From: Dehalococcoidaceae bacterium
GTDB lineage: Bacteria > Chloroflexota > Dehalococcoidia > Dehalococcoidales > CSSed11-197
Direction of reading: 5' to 3'
Assembly (NCBI GenBank): GCA_016928015.1
Contig: JAFGLQ010000119.1
Span: 1-38,306 of the forward strand
DNA length: 38,306 nt
A program made the translations under genes and the position numbers. Below, in pieces: positions 9,536 to 17,438 of the stretch (the first letter of the stretch is position 1; the number at the start of each line of letters is the position of its first letter). The notes under the pieces are model-generated. The model saw only the letters and a list, made by a program, of their open reading frames with translations, was not told the origin of the DNA and did not search any database.

Positions 9536-9783
9536 AGAATATATGAAAGGATAATAAGCAGAACAAGCATGATGGCAAAAAGAAGGCCGATTCTCTTCAG
9601 TTCCGGTATTAGGGACCTGGAAACAAAAATATTTCCCGCCTGCTGTTCATTTGGCGGTGCATCAGCGATGCGATCACAGGCAATAGCGGGGTTTGTGCGG
9701 TCTGGCAAACCCGCCGTCTTGGGTGTAATTATTCTTACCGGAGTCCTTTTTGGTTTTCTAAATTTGTTGGCCTTTGAAGACAT
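9532..9783 (-). CDS. Small tail-anchored membrane protein, unknown function
   Basis: I do not recognise this 83-residue protein. The N-terminal 65 residues are basic and proline-rich and look disordered. They are followed by a single C-terminal hydrophobic segment, IGLLFAIMLVLLIILSYIL, ending at the last residue. That predicts a tail anchor with the basic part in the cytoplasm. It is supported as a real gene by ATGA overlap with pcm, 22-base spacing after the Xer recombinase gene and a GAGGT box eight bases before its ATG. Its basic tail could bind nucleic acid or membrane lipids, but that is speculation. Confidence 0.65.
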   Translation of the reverse strand: MSSKANKFRKPKRTPVRIITPKTAGLPDRTNPAIACDRIADAPPNEQQAGNIFVSRSLIPELKRIGLLFAIMLVLLIILSYIL

Positions 9784-9805
9784 TTAAATATACCTCAAGA
9801 AATTA

Positions 9806-10714
9806 TTATTTCGCCCGGGGATGGGAGCTGTTATATGCCCGGCGAATATGTTCGGAAGAAACATGGGTGTATATCTGTGTTGTAGAAATATTGGCATGCC
9901 CCAGCATTTCCTGTACTGCACGCAGGTCAGCTCCACCGCTCAGCATGTGTGTTGCGAAACTGTGGCGTAAAGTGTGAGGTGTTACCTTATTGCCCAAACC
10001 TGCGGCCTTGGCATAACCTTTCAGTATTTGCCAGAGTCCCTGGCGGGTCAATCGTTCTCCGCGCTGGTTCACAAACAGTGCTGGTTCATTATCACGGTGA
10101 ACCATCGCCGGCCTTGCATCCTTTATGTAAACTGCAACCGATTGGGCCGCCTGGGGATATATCGGGATAATTCTCTCCTTGCTGCCCTTCCCAAAACAGC
10201 GAATGGTGTTATTAGCTGTATCGATATCTTCCAGGTTAAGGGCAATCATTTCACTGACCCTCATGCCGCTGGCATACAGCAACTCAAGCATCGCACGGTC
10301 CCTTTTTGCTTCCGGCGCGCTGGATTTGGCTGGCTGGCTGATTAGTTCTCGTACTTCAGTTATGGTAATTGCATCAGGCAGCGACTTGCCAACTTTGGGA
10401 GAAGTAACTTTTTCAGCCGGGTTATCAGCCAGTTTGCCATCGGCAACCATAAAATTAAAAAAGCTCTTGGTAGCAGCTACTTTGCGAGCCAGAGTAGTAA
10501 CTGCATAACCTCTGCTTTTGAGTTCTACCATATAGCTGGCCAATCCGTGCTTGCCGAAATTTTGCCAGGAAGGTATAACGCTTCGATAGCGTGCATCGCG
10601 TTCAACGTATTCAACCATCTGCCCCAAATCGTTATTATACGCATCCAGGGTATTTTGAGAAAAGCCCCGTTCAACCTTGAGATAATTTAAGAAATGTTCG
10701 ATATCCTCTTTCAC
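9806..10714 (-). CDS. Tyrosine recombinase, XerC/XerD type
   Basis: This site-specific recombinase resolves chromosome dimers by cutting and rejoining DNA through a tyrosine. An N-terminal SAM-like core-binding domain (EDIEHFLNYLKVERGFSQNT) is followed by the catalytic domain. Counting from the GTG start at 10714, the residues are Arg152 (ASGMRVSEM), Lys176, His247 and Arg250 (HTLRHSFATHML), His273 (LGHANISTT) and Tyr282 (IYTHV). An upstream start at 10747 is open, but the GTG has a GAGGGTG box and matches the usual family N-terminus. That gives 302 residues. It heads an operon with a small membrane protein and pcm. XerC versus XerD cannot be separated from this sequence alone, and mobile-element integrases are less likely given the housekeeping context. 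Confidence 0.9.
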   Translation of the reverse strand: MKEDIEHFLNYLKVERGFSQNTLDAYNNDLGQMVEYVERDARYRSVIPSWQNFGKHGLASYMVELKSRGYAVTTLARKVAATKSFFNFMVADGKLADNPAEKVTSPKVGKSLPDAITITEVRELISQPAKSSAPEAKRDRAMLELLYASGMRVSEMIALNLEDIDTANNTIRCFGKGSKERIIPIYPQAAQSVAVYIKDARPAMVHRDNEPALFVNQRGERLTRQGLWQILKGYAKAAGLGNKVTPHTLRHSFATHMLSGGADLRAVQEMLGHANISTTQIYTHVSSEHIRRAYNSSHPRAK

Positions 10715-10812
10715 ACGCTCACCCTCTTTGCAGCTAATGGATACCATATTAACATAACATGATTATATTTTAAACTGTTTCCTACCACTTGCAGGGCTTT
10801 CCAACCAATATA

Positions 10813-10841
10813 TTGACGTCGATGGAACGGTAGAGCATACT
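10813..10841 (+). promoter_or_regulatory. Candidate promoter for the coiled-coil/uvrC pair
   Basis: TTGACG at 10813-10818 is followed after 17 bases by CATACT at 10836-10841. This resembles a housekeeping sigma promoter and would start transcription near 10848. The first gene downstream begins at 10915. Confidence 0.45.
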
Positions 10842-10914
10842 ATAACTTGAACCTATGCAGCGTCCCGGCAACCCTGTAATTATTGCCGCTGCTATGTGTT
10901 ACAGGAGAATGAGA

Positions 10915-11529
10915 ATGGTTGATAAGCAAGTAGAAGAAATATTCGAACCCGGTGAATCAGATAAACCACGCACCCGGATACTATCTGTGCCGCTGCCGCA
11001 GATACTGGATGAGATGGAAGCCAATATCAGGGCTGCAGCGGAAGCGGCTCGCAAAGCAGAAGCGGCGGCAAGAGATGCAGTTGGAGCCGCCAAATCTGCT
11101 ACACAGGCTTCCGAAGTCGCTACCCAGCGTGCCAGGGAAGCTCAGGATGCTGGTGAACAGGCAGCCGAAATTGCTACCCAGGCAGCCCGGGATGCAGCTG
11201 CTAAGGCTGAAGAGACTGCTAAAGCTGCCACCGGTGCGGCTGAAATGGCTGTCAAAAAAGCTGAGGAGGCAGACCGCGGCGCTCAAAAAGCCATACAGGC
11301 ACTTCAGGCGGCAACAGCCGAAGCCGCCGTAAAAGGCGAAGAGGTTAGAAAAGCCGGTGAACAAGCAGCTGCCAGAGCCATAAAAGCCGCCGAAGAGATT
11401 GCCGCTCTTGCAATGTATGCCATAAATTCTATAAATGAAGCCGCCAATAATACAGCCAGTTTATCCGAAGGGTTGAAAGAACGAGCCAGGGAAGCAGAAA
11501 ACAGGATAAAGGCCCTGGAGTCGATATAA
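10915..11529 (+). CDS. Alanine-rich coiled-coil protein, unknown function
   Basis: The 204-residue product begins with a short acidic segment. From about residue 35 to 180 it becomes an almost uninterrupted alanine-rich helix with Ala, Glu, Lys, Gln and Arg in roughly 3-4 spacing, for example AEMAVKKAEEADRGAQKAI. That pattern predicts a long alanine-zipper coiled coil. There is no signal peptide or membrane segment. The ATG at 10915 is preferred over upstream in-frame starts (10855, 10909) because AGGAG lies seven bases before it. It resembles in style the larger coiled-coil protein encoded at 23965-25683. Function is not known; a structural or scaffolding role is a guess. uvrC follows in the same direction 115 bases downstream. 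Confidence 0.75.
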   Translation: MVDKQVEEIFEPGESDKPRTRILSVPLPQILDEMEANIRAAAEAARKAEAAARDAVGAAKSATQASEVATQRAREAQDAGEQAAEIATQAARDAAAKAEETAKAATGAAEMAVKKAEEADRGAQKAIQALQAATAEAAVKGEEVRKAGEQAAARAIKAAEEIAALAMYAINSINEAANNTASLSEGLKERAREAENRIKALESI

Positions 11530-11644
11530 ACTTTCCGGGTTATTGATTGACCTTGGTCGTGTATAAACCTCACGGGCAGTCGCTATTCAGTTGACGCATC
11601 CGTTAACTGGCGGCCAATCCGGCAATTTGCGGGATAATTTAAAG

Positions 11645-13471
11645 ATGATTGATACTCGAACCATATTTAAAGAGCGCGCTAAACGTTTCCCAATGTCTCC
11701 CGGCGTATATCTGATGAAAGACAGCGGGGCAAATATAATTTACGTGGGCAAAGCCAGTTGCTTGCGTAACCGTGTGGGCTCCTATTTTGTATTAACAGAA
11801 AGGTTAAATGCCAAAACCCGGCAGTTGGTCAGCCGGATAGCTGATATAGAGTACTTCGTCACCTCATCCGAAGAAGAAGCCCTGGTTCTGGAACTGAACT
11901 TCATTAAACAATACAGGCCCCATTTCAATATCGCCTTAAAAGACGATAAGAGCTACCCGTATATAAAAATTACCGTTAATGAAGAATGGCCCCGAGTGCT
12001 GGTCACTCGCAGGCTTGAAAACGATGGCTCCCGTTACTTCGGGCCGTACGGGAGTGCATTTTCTACCCGCCAAACTATTGGCACAATTAAGAAAATCTTC
12101 CCTTTCAGATCATGTAAAACAATCAGAAGCGGAGCAAACCGGCGCCCCTGCCTTGAATACGATATGAAGCAGTGCCCCGGTCCCTGCGCAGGGCGGGTGG
12201 ATGGAAATGAGTACAATAACACCATAAAAAGCCTGCTGATGTTTCTGGAGGGAAGACATGGTTCGGTTATTTCAAGGCTTGAATCCGAAATGAAAAAAGC
12301 TGCCACCGAATTGAATTATGAAAAGGCGACCGTAATCAGGGATCGAATAAATTATCTAAACCGTATCATTTCCTACCAGGAAATCACACAGCGTGTAAGC
12401 GGCACCAAAGACGCCATTGCTTTTGCCCGTGAAGATGAGGACGTTTTTGTACAGGTTTATTTTATCCGTGAAAGCAGAATAGTCGGCCGTGAAGGCTATT
12501 TCCTGAAAAACACCCGGCACGAAGAAAACACCAGTATCATGACCAGTTTTGTCAAGCAGTATTACAGTCATGCCGTAAATGTTCCTCCCGCGATATTGCT
12601 GCAGTATCCGATTGAAGACAAACCGGTTATAAAAAACTGGCTTCGCAGCAGGGCCGGTCACAACGTAAACATCCAGGTACCGGCAAAGGGCGCGAAAAAG
12701 GAATTAATTAAAACCGTTGCGTCAAACGCCACCCAGGGCTTGAAAGCCGGTAAGTTCAAAAACATCTCCAGTAAAACAGATGCCACCAGTCTGCTTGATG
12801 AACTCCGGCATTTATTGAACCTGCCGCAGTTGCCAGAACGCATCGAGGGGTATGATATATCCAACATACACGGACATGCAGCCGTAGGCAGCATGGTTGT
12901 GTTCGAAAATGCAACTCCGGCACCTTCTCAGTACCGCAGATTTAAAATTAATACTGTAAACCAGCCGGACGATTTTTCAATGCTTAAAGAGGTAATATCA
13001 AGACGGTTTGGTCAAAAATTCTTGAATTCTCCAACTGCCGGGTACCGCTTGCCTGACCTGATTTTGATAGATGGAGGCAAAGGTCAAGTTAGTTCCGTGG
13101 TAGAATCCATCAGCAGGGCAGGGCATTCTGAAATCAGTATTATTGGTTTAGCAAAAGAAAATGAACAGATATTCTTGCCGGGCGTGAGCCGCCCGGTTGC
13201 ACTTGATAGAACTTCACCCGTACTGCACTTACTTCAAAATATAAGAGATGAAGCCCACCGGTTTGCCCTTGGCTATCATAGAAAAATCCGCAGCAAACAA
13301 AGCTTTAAATCCAGATTGGATGATGTTGCCGGTATCGGGCCGAAAAGAAAACGCGCACTGTTGAATAAATTTGGTTCTCTGGCGGCTGTAATTAATGCAG
13401 ACGCTGATGAACTTACCGGTGTTAAAGGGATCACGCCTGAAATTGCCAGGCGGATCAAGGAAATCGTTTAG
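11645..13471 (+). CDS. uvrC: UvrABC excinuclease subunit C
   Basis: UvrC makes both incisions around DNA lesions during nucleotide excision repair after UvrA and UvrB have located damage. The protein has 608 residues from the ATG at 11645; an upstream TTG at 11591 would only add a non-conserved leader. In order there is a GIY-YIG nuclease domain (GVY at 20-22, YVGK near 34). A cysteine cluster RSCKTI...RRPCLEYDMKQCPGPC follows, like that of the iron-sulfur-binding region in the family. Next come a UVR motif near 219-240 and the RNase H-like nuclease with GYDISNIHG (Asp404) and LIDGGKGQV (Asp476). Two helix-hairpin-helix motifs at the end read DDVAGIGPKRKRALL and GVKGITPEIARRI. It converges on the HAD phosphatase gene. 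Confidence 0.95.
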   Translation: MIDTRTIFKERAKRFPMSPGVYLMKDSGANIIYVGKASCLRNRVGSYFVLTERLNAKTRQLVSRIADIEYFVTSSEEEALVLELNFIKQYRPHFNIALKDDKSYPYIKITVNEEWPRVLVTRRLENDGSRYFGPYGSAFSTRQTIGTIKKIFPFRSCKTIRSGANRRPCLEYDMKQCPGPCAGRVDGNEYNNTIKSLLMFLEGRHGSVISRLESEMKKAATELNYEKATVIRDRINYLNRIISYQEITQRVSGTKDAIAFAREDEDVFVQVYFIRESRIVGREGYFLKNTRHEENTSIMTSFVKQYYSHAVNVPPAILLQYPIEDKPVIKNWLRSRAGHNVNIQVPAKGAKKELIKTVASNATQGLKAGKFKNISSKTDATSLLDELRHLLNLPQLPERIEGYDISNIHGHAAVGSMVVFENATPAPSQYRRFKINTVNQPDDFSMLKEVISRRFGQKFLNSPTAGYRLPDLILIDGGKGQVSSVVESISRAGHSEISIIGLAKENEQIFLPGVSRPVALDRTSPVLHLLQNIRDEAHRFALGYHRKIRSKQSFKSRLDDVAGIGPKRKRALLNKFGSLAAVINADADELTGVKGITPEIARRIKEIV

Positions 13472-13496
13472 ATTTCCTGTGAGTCAAATCCGGAAC

Positions 13497-14309
13497 TCAG
13501 AGAATGAATTCTTCTATCACCCTGGCAACGCCGCCTTCTTCAACATTTTCGGTAATCCAGTCGGCAATAGATTTGAGTTCCGGAAATGCATTACCCATCG
13601 CAATGCCAAAACCGGCAGTTTCAATGAGTGAAAGGTCGTTAAGGCCGTCACCCACCGCAATCACATTATCCAGTTCAATATTCAGATGGCCAGCCAGTTT
13701 GACCAGGGCGCTGCCTTTGGAGGTACCTGGTTCGATAATATTCACAAAATCAACTCCTGGAAACGCTGGCGAACGAGCTACAGAAAACCGGAAACAATCA
13801 CCAAAATTGCTTTGTATTGCTCTGGCTTTATCATATTCCTCCGGAGCCCTGGCGATAGTCTCCATCTTCAGAATTTCTTCATTCCTGCCAATTTTTTCGA
13901 GGTCTTCCAGTAATATGTTAACTCCAAAAAACTCTTTATGCACTTCGTCCGTCCAGTTGGATTTGTCGGCATAAAATCTGTCGCGGGCATAAAGTTCCAG
14001 ATAGGTATCGGTGGTGCGGCAGTATTCAATTGCTTTTAGTACGTTCTCCCTGTTTATGGGCTGACAATGTATTTTATCGCCAAGCTTGGGATTATATACG
14101 AGGGCACCGTCGAAAAATATATGGTTGCCGTTAAGTTCCAGTATACTCAAGATTTTACTGCAGGCCAGCGGCACTCTGCCCGTAGACAGAACGACTTTAA
14201 CGCCTTTTCCAATTGCCCGGTTGATGGCTTTGATATCCCGCTGGCAAATATTTCCGGATCCGTCTACGATAGTCCCGTCGACATCGATTACAAGAAGTTT
14301 ATATTTCAT
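13497..14309 (-). CDS. HAD-superfamily Cof-type phosphatase
   Basis: The 270-residue protein belongs to the HAD IIB (Cof) group of cytoplasmic sugar- or nucleotide-phosphate phosphatases. Motif I is DVDGTIVD with nucleophile Asp9 and acid/base Asp11. Motif II is the STGR segment, and motif IV is VGDGLNDLSLIE at 219-230, whose aspartates bind magnesium. The residues between form the C2 cap that sets substrate choice, which cannot be read from the sequence. The ATG at 14309 is the family start. It diverges from the small membrane protein gene at 14442 and converges on uvrC with 25 bases between stops. Confidence 0.88.
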   Translation of the reverse strand: MKYKLLVIDVDGTIVDGSGNICQRDIKAINRAIGKGVKVVLSTGRVPLACSKILSILELNGNHIFFDGALVYNPKLGDKIHCQPINRENVLKAIEYCRTTDTYLELYARDRFYADKSNWTDEVHKEFFGVNILLEDLEKIGRNEEILKMETIARAPEEYDKARAIQSNFGDCFRFSVARSPAFPGVDFVNIIEPGTSKGSALVKLAGHLNIELDNVIAVGDGLNDLSLIETAGFGIAMGNAFPELKSIADWITENVEEGGVARVIEEFIL

Positions 14310-14384
14310 TGTGTAATTCTACCCGCCACCCGGATTAAAAAGCAAAAGCAATTGAGTTTTACACCAAAAGGGGTGAAAATTATG

Positions 14385-14413
14385 TTGACAGTCTAATGCG
14401 CCTTTAATACAAT
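14385..14413 (+). promoter_or_regulatory. Strong sigma70-type promoter
   Basis: A perfect TTGACA at 14385-14390 is separated by exactly 17 bases from TACAAT at 14408-14413. This is the closest match to the bacterial consensus promoter in the window. It serves the small membrane-protein gene at 14442. Just upstream (14357-14380) lies an imperfect palindrome, TTTTACACC then GGTGAAAA, that could be an operator. Confidence 0.75.
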
Positions 14414-14441
14414 CAATTTGTTAATAAACCGGAGGTTAGCT

Positions 14442-14858
14442 ATGAAAAGACCCGACCTTCTGATACTTGTTGCCGTTTGGCAATTTTTTACCGGTACAAT
14501 TGCATTTTTTGGAATTATGGCTATTGTTTTTATCGCATTACCTGTGGTTTTGGGTATCAGTGATATATGGTCAGGTAACTGGGGGCATTGGAACGGCTGG
14601 GAATATTCACCGGGGCTGGCCGCGCCAATTATCGGACTGAGTATAGCTGTGGTGGTTTTACTTGCATATTTCATCATCAGCCTGGCAGCAGGCATAGGAA
14701 CGCTTCAGGGCAAACCCTGGGCTCGATTGCTTGGCATAGTGCATGCGGTAATGGGCGTAGTCAATTTCCCGCTCGGTACCGTTATCGGTGTTTTGATCAT
14801 CATATATCTCGGCAACCAGGAAGTAAGGGATTATTTTGAGGCAAGCCGGCTGCCCTAG
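14442..14858 (+). CDS. Small multi-spanning membrane protein, unknown function
   Basis: The 138-residue product has about three to four hydrophobic segments: LLILVAVWQFFTGTIAFFGI, a second from IMAIVFIALPVVLG, a third around IIGLSIAVVVLLAYFIISL and a last near the C-terminus. The mid-region loop is glycine/tryptophan-rich. I do not recognise a named family. The ATG at 14442 has a clear GGAGG box; an earlier in-frame TTG at 14418 lies too near the promoter. Transcription is predicted from the strong promoter at 14385. Its stop codon overlaps that of the convergent FAH-family gene within a CTAG. Confidence 0.75.
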   Translation: MKRPDLLILVAVWQFFTGTIAFFGIMAIVFIALPVVLGISDIWSGNWGHWNGWEYSPGLAAPIIGLSIAVVVLLAYFIISLAAGIGTLQGKPWARLLGIVHAVMGVVNFPLGTVIGVLIIIYLGNQEVRDYFEASRLP

Positions 14859-15637
14859 TCAGCGATTGAAATGTCGTTTCCGTTGGCTATTACGTAATTA
14901 ACCAGAGAACCTATACCCTGGATTTTAACTTCTACGCGATCCCCAGGGTACATAGGGCCTATTCCGGCCGGGGTGCCGGTTGCGATAACATCCCCTGGCA
15001 TCAGCGTCATCACGTTGGATATAAAATTAATGATTTCTGCTATATTATATATAAGGTCGCCGGTGTTGCCCTGTTGCTTAAGCTCGTCGTTTAGATAAGT
15101 CTCGAGGTTCAGGCTGCCTGGTTCTAAATCGGTTTCGATCCATGGGCCGATTGCAGCAAATGTATCAAATCCTTTAGCTCGGGTCCACTGGTTGTCCTGC
15201 TGCTGAAGGTCTCGAGCAGTAACATCGTTAAAACACGAGTAACCCAGAATATAATCATTAACGTTTTCCTTGCTTACCCTCCAGGCAATCTTGCTGATGA
15301 TAACAGCCAGTTCACCTTCGTAATCGACGCGTGCAGATGCAGAAGGGTATATGATATTTGCTTCAGGCCCTATTACAGCTGTGGGAGGTTTTAAAAAGGT
15401 AAGCGGTGAATTCGGGATTTTATGGCCCATTTCCCTGGCGTGCGAATGATAATTTAAACCCATGGCAATAATTTTGGTAGGTTGGCAGGGAGCCAGTAGT
15501 TTAACCCGGCTAACAGGCAAGCACGCATCCCCGGTTTCAATTTCTTTATATGGTTGTCCAATTATTGGTTTAACAGTGTCGCCTTCGACAATACCGTAAC
15601 TGGAATTGTTGTTGTGGGTATAGCGTACGATTTTCAT
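14855..15637 (-). CDS. Fumarylacetoacetate hydrolase-family protein
   Basis: The 260-residue protein has a short N-terminal domain and the FAH catalytic fold. AMGLNYHSHAREMG and PLTFLKPPTAVIGP are characteristic blocks. The divalent-metal ligands appear as Glu107 and Glu109 in DYEGELAV and Asp138 in FNDVTARDLQ. GDVIATGTPAGIGPM near 218-232 is the conserved loop near the active site. The family includes fumarylpyruvate and acylpyruvate hydrolases, oxaloacetate decarboxylase-like enzymes and HHDD isomerases of aromatic degradation. No aromatic pathway genes are nearby, so an acylpyruvase or oxaloacetate-related housekeeping role is plausible but unproven. It is divergent from the cobalamin adenosyltransferase gene. 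Confidence 0.85.
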   Translation of the reverse strand: MKIVRYTHNNNSSYGIVEGDTVKPIIGQPYKEIETGDACLPVSRVKLLAPCQPTKIIAMGLNYHSHAREMGHKIPNSPLTFLKPPTAVIGPEANIIYPSASARVDYEGELAVIISKIAWRVSKENVNDYILGYSCFNDVTARDLQQQDNQWTRAKGFDTFAAIGPWIETDLEPGSLNLETYLNDELKQQGNTGDLIYNIAEIINFISNVMTLMPGDVIATGTPAGIGPMYPGDRVEVKIQGIGSLVNYVIANGNDISIAD

Positions 15638-15717
15638 TACAAGGCTGTTATTTTACTTCGTTCAGGTCCATAAGGCAAACGACTGAGTAAAATGGCGAAT
15701 AATTCAATCATATATTA

Positions 15718-15747
15718 TTGACACTTCAGAACCAGGATTGATAAACT
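15718..15747 (+). promoter_or_regulatory. Candidate promoter for the cob(I)alamin adenosyltransferase operon
   Basis: A perfect TTGACA at 15718-15723 is followed after 18 bases by TAAACT at 15742-15747. The gene start is at 15790. No cobalamin riboswitch core or extended folded leader was recognised in the 152-base gap. Confidence 0.5.
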
Positions 15748-15789
15748 GAGCAGTCATTAAACTTCGCATGAACCATTTCAGGAGTACCG

Positions 15790-16326
15790 TTGCTTCACAA
15801 TCATGATACCGGGCGAGTCATAATATTTACAGGTGACGGCAAAGGCAAAACTACCGCCGCGATTGGAACAGGGGTGCGTGCCGCCGGGCATGGCCTGAAG
15901 GTGATAATGGTCATGTTTATGAAAGGTGTCGATTATGTCCACGGAGAAATTCAGGCACTGCGCGACATACCCAACTTCGAAGTTGTGAGTTTCGGACAAA
16001 AAGGCTGGGTAAAAAAAGGGCAGTTGCGCAGTATAGATATCAAGCAGGCGAAAGTTGCCCTGGATTTCTGCCGTGATGCAGTTAATTCGAATGCGCATGA
16101 TGTGATAATATTTGACGAAGCCAATTCCGCCCTCGATTGCGGCTTAATTTCTTTTGAGGAACTTTCTGATATTATAATAAGCAGGCCAAAAGGTGTTTCG
16201 ATTATTCTTACCGGACGCAACGCTGATCTGCGTTTGTTTTCATTGGCCGATATAGTCACCGAGATGAATCCTGTAAAGTACAATTACGAACGAGGAATAA
16301 ATGCCCAAAAAGGGCTTGACTACTAG
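15790..16326 (+). CDS. cobO: Cob(I)alamin adenosyltransferase (CobA/BtuR type)
   Basis: This enzyme transfers the adenosyl group of ATP to cob(I)alamin or corrinoid precursors to make adenosylcobalamin. The 178-residue protein has the CobA/BtuR P-loop GDGKGKTT at residues 15-22 and IIFDEANSALDCGLI in the Walker B region. Near the C-terminus, ILTGRNADLRLFSLADIVTEM is the family block. It starts at TTG 15790 with AGGAG seven bases upstream. It is followed after nine bases by the FBP aldolase/phosphatase gene, whose GGAGG box overlaps the stop, so they are co-transcribed. Corrinoid processing fits an organism of this group, though no reductive dehalogenase or corrinoid synthesis operon is seen here. 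Confidence 0.9.
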   Translation: MLHNHDTGRVIIFTGDGKGKTTAAIGTGVRAAGHGLKVIMVMFMKGVDYVHGEIQALRDIPNFEVVSFGQKGWVKKGQLRSIDIKQAKVALDFCRDAVNSNAHDVIIFDEANSALDCGLISFEELSDIIISRPKGVSIILTGRNADLRLFSLADIVTEMNPVKYNYERGINAQKGLDY

Positions 16327-16335
16327 GAGGTAGTA

Positions 16336-17436
16336 ATGAAGGTTACTCTAAGTGTTATCAAAGCAGACATCGGGGGTTGGGTCGGCCACAGTGACTCTCA
16401 CCCCGAAGTACTGGCCAAGGCCGAAGAGATGATGGCCAGGGCAAAAAAGGAAGGTACTCTTATTGACTATCATGTTACCAAGTGCGGTGACGATGCCCAG
16501 CTGATAATGACTCATAACCATGGCGAAGAAAATGAACTGATTCACAAACTTTCCTGGGATACCTTTCTTGCCTGCACCGAAGTCGCCAAAAAATTGAAGC
16601 TGCATGGTGCCGGACAGGATCTGCTCAGCGATGCTTTTTCCGGCAACGTCAAAGGTATGGGCCCTGGAGTTGCCGAATGTGAAATTGAAGAGCGCGGCGC
16701 CGAAAGCATTATAATATTCATGGCTGATAAAACTTCATCCGGTGCCTGGAACTTACCTCTGTATAAGATATTTGCCGACCCTTTCAATACCATCGGGCTG
16801 GTAATCGCCGGCAATATGCATACCGGGTTTGCTTTTGAAGTCCATGATGTTAAGGAACACAAGAAAGTAACCTTCAATTGTCCTGAAGAAATATATGACC
16901 TTCTGGTCTTTATCGGTGCTCCGTCAAGATTTTGCATAAAATCGGTATATCATCGTGATTCTGGCGAGATCGCCGCAGTTTCATCGACGCAAAAACTTTC
17001 CTTGATGGCTGGCCGGTATGTCGGCAAAGACGACCCGGTTTGTATAGTCAGAGCCCAGGGCCATTTTCCTGCCGTCGGAGAGGTACTGGAACCGTTTGCT
17101 CACCCGTTCTATGTCGAAGGCTGGATGAGGGGTTCGCACATGGGTCCCCTGATGCCGGTATCGGTTCCTGATGCTACACCATCCCGTTTCGATGGCCCGC
17201 CGCGGGTTACTTCTCTGGGCTTCCAGCTGGCCGGAGGAAAACTGATTGGGCCTAAGGATATGTTCGATGATATTTCTTTTGAAAATGCTCGTGCAGAGGC
17301 CAACTTGATGGCCGACATTATGCGTCAACACGGGCCCTTTGAACCTCACCGCCTGCCTCTTGACGAAATGGAATACACTACCATGCCGCAGGTAGTTGAC
17401 AAGCTGAAAGACAGGTTCGAGATACTGGAGGATTAG
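16336..17436 (+). CDS. Fructose-1,6-bisphosphate aldolase/phosphatase (archaeal type)
   Basis: This bifunctional gluconeogenic enzyme condenses triose phosphates to fructose 1,6-bisphosphate and hydrolyses it to fructose 6-phosphate in one active site that remodels. The 366-residue length matches the family. Metal-ligand positions fit: Asp11 and His18 (KADIGGWVGH), Asp52-Asp53 (CGDDAQL), Gln94 (HGAGQD) and Asp131 (FMADKTSSGAWNLP). Tyr228 and Lys231 in GRYVGKDDP correspond by their spacing to the catalytic Tyr and Schiff-base Lys of archaeal enzymes. Tyr347 lies in EMEYTTM. The family blocks EGWMRGSHMGPLMPV and SRFDGPPRVTSLGFQ are intact. The ATG has a consensus GGAGG box. Together with acetyl-CoA synthetase it suggests gluconeogenesis from acetate. 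It occurs in archaea and deep-branching bacteria. Confidence 0.94.
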   Translation: MKVTLSVIKADIGGWVGHSDSHPEVLAKAEEMMARAKKEGTLIDYHVTKCGDDAQLIMTHNHGEENELIHKLSWDTFLACTEVAKKLKLHGAGQDLLSDAFSGNVKGMGPGVAECEIEERGAESIIIFMADKTSSGAWNLPLYKIFADPFNTIGLVIAGNMHTGFAFEVHDVKEHKKVTFNCPEEIYDLLVFIGAPSRFCIKSVYHRDSGEIAAVSSTQKLSLMAGRYVGKDDPVCIVRAQGHFPAVGEVLEPFAHPFYVEGWMRGSHMGPLMPVSVPDATPSRFDGPPRVTSLGFQLAGGKLIGPKDMFDDISFENARAEANLMADIMRQHGPFEPHRLPLDEMEYTTMPQVVDKLKDRFEILED

Positions 17437-17438
17437 CC

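Noticed and set aside
9806-10714. Xer-like recombinase as a sign of an integrated mobile element
   Set aside because: It sits in an operon with housekeeping genes, with no attachment repeats, tRNA or phage genes nearby.
15638-15789. Cobalamin riboswitch upstream of the corrinoid adenosyltransferase
   Set aside because: The gap is too short for the full element after the predicted promoter, and no B12-box-like core was recognised.
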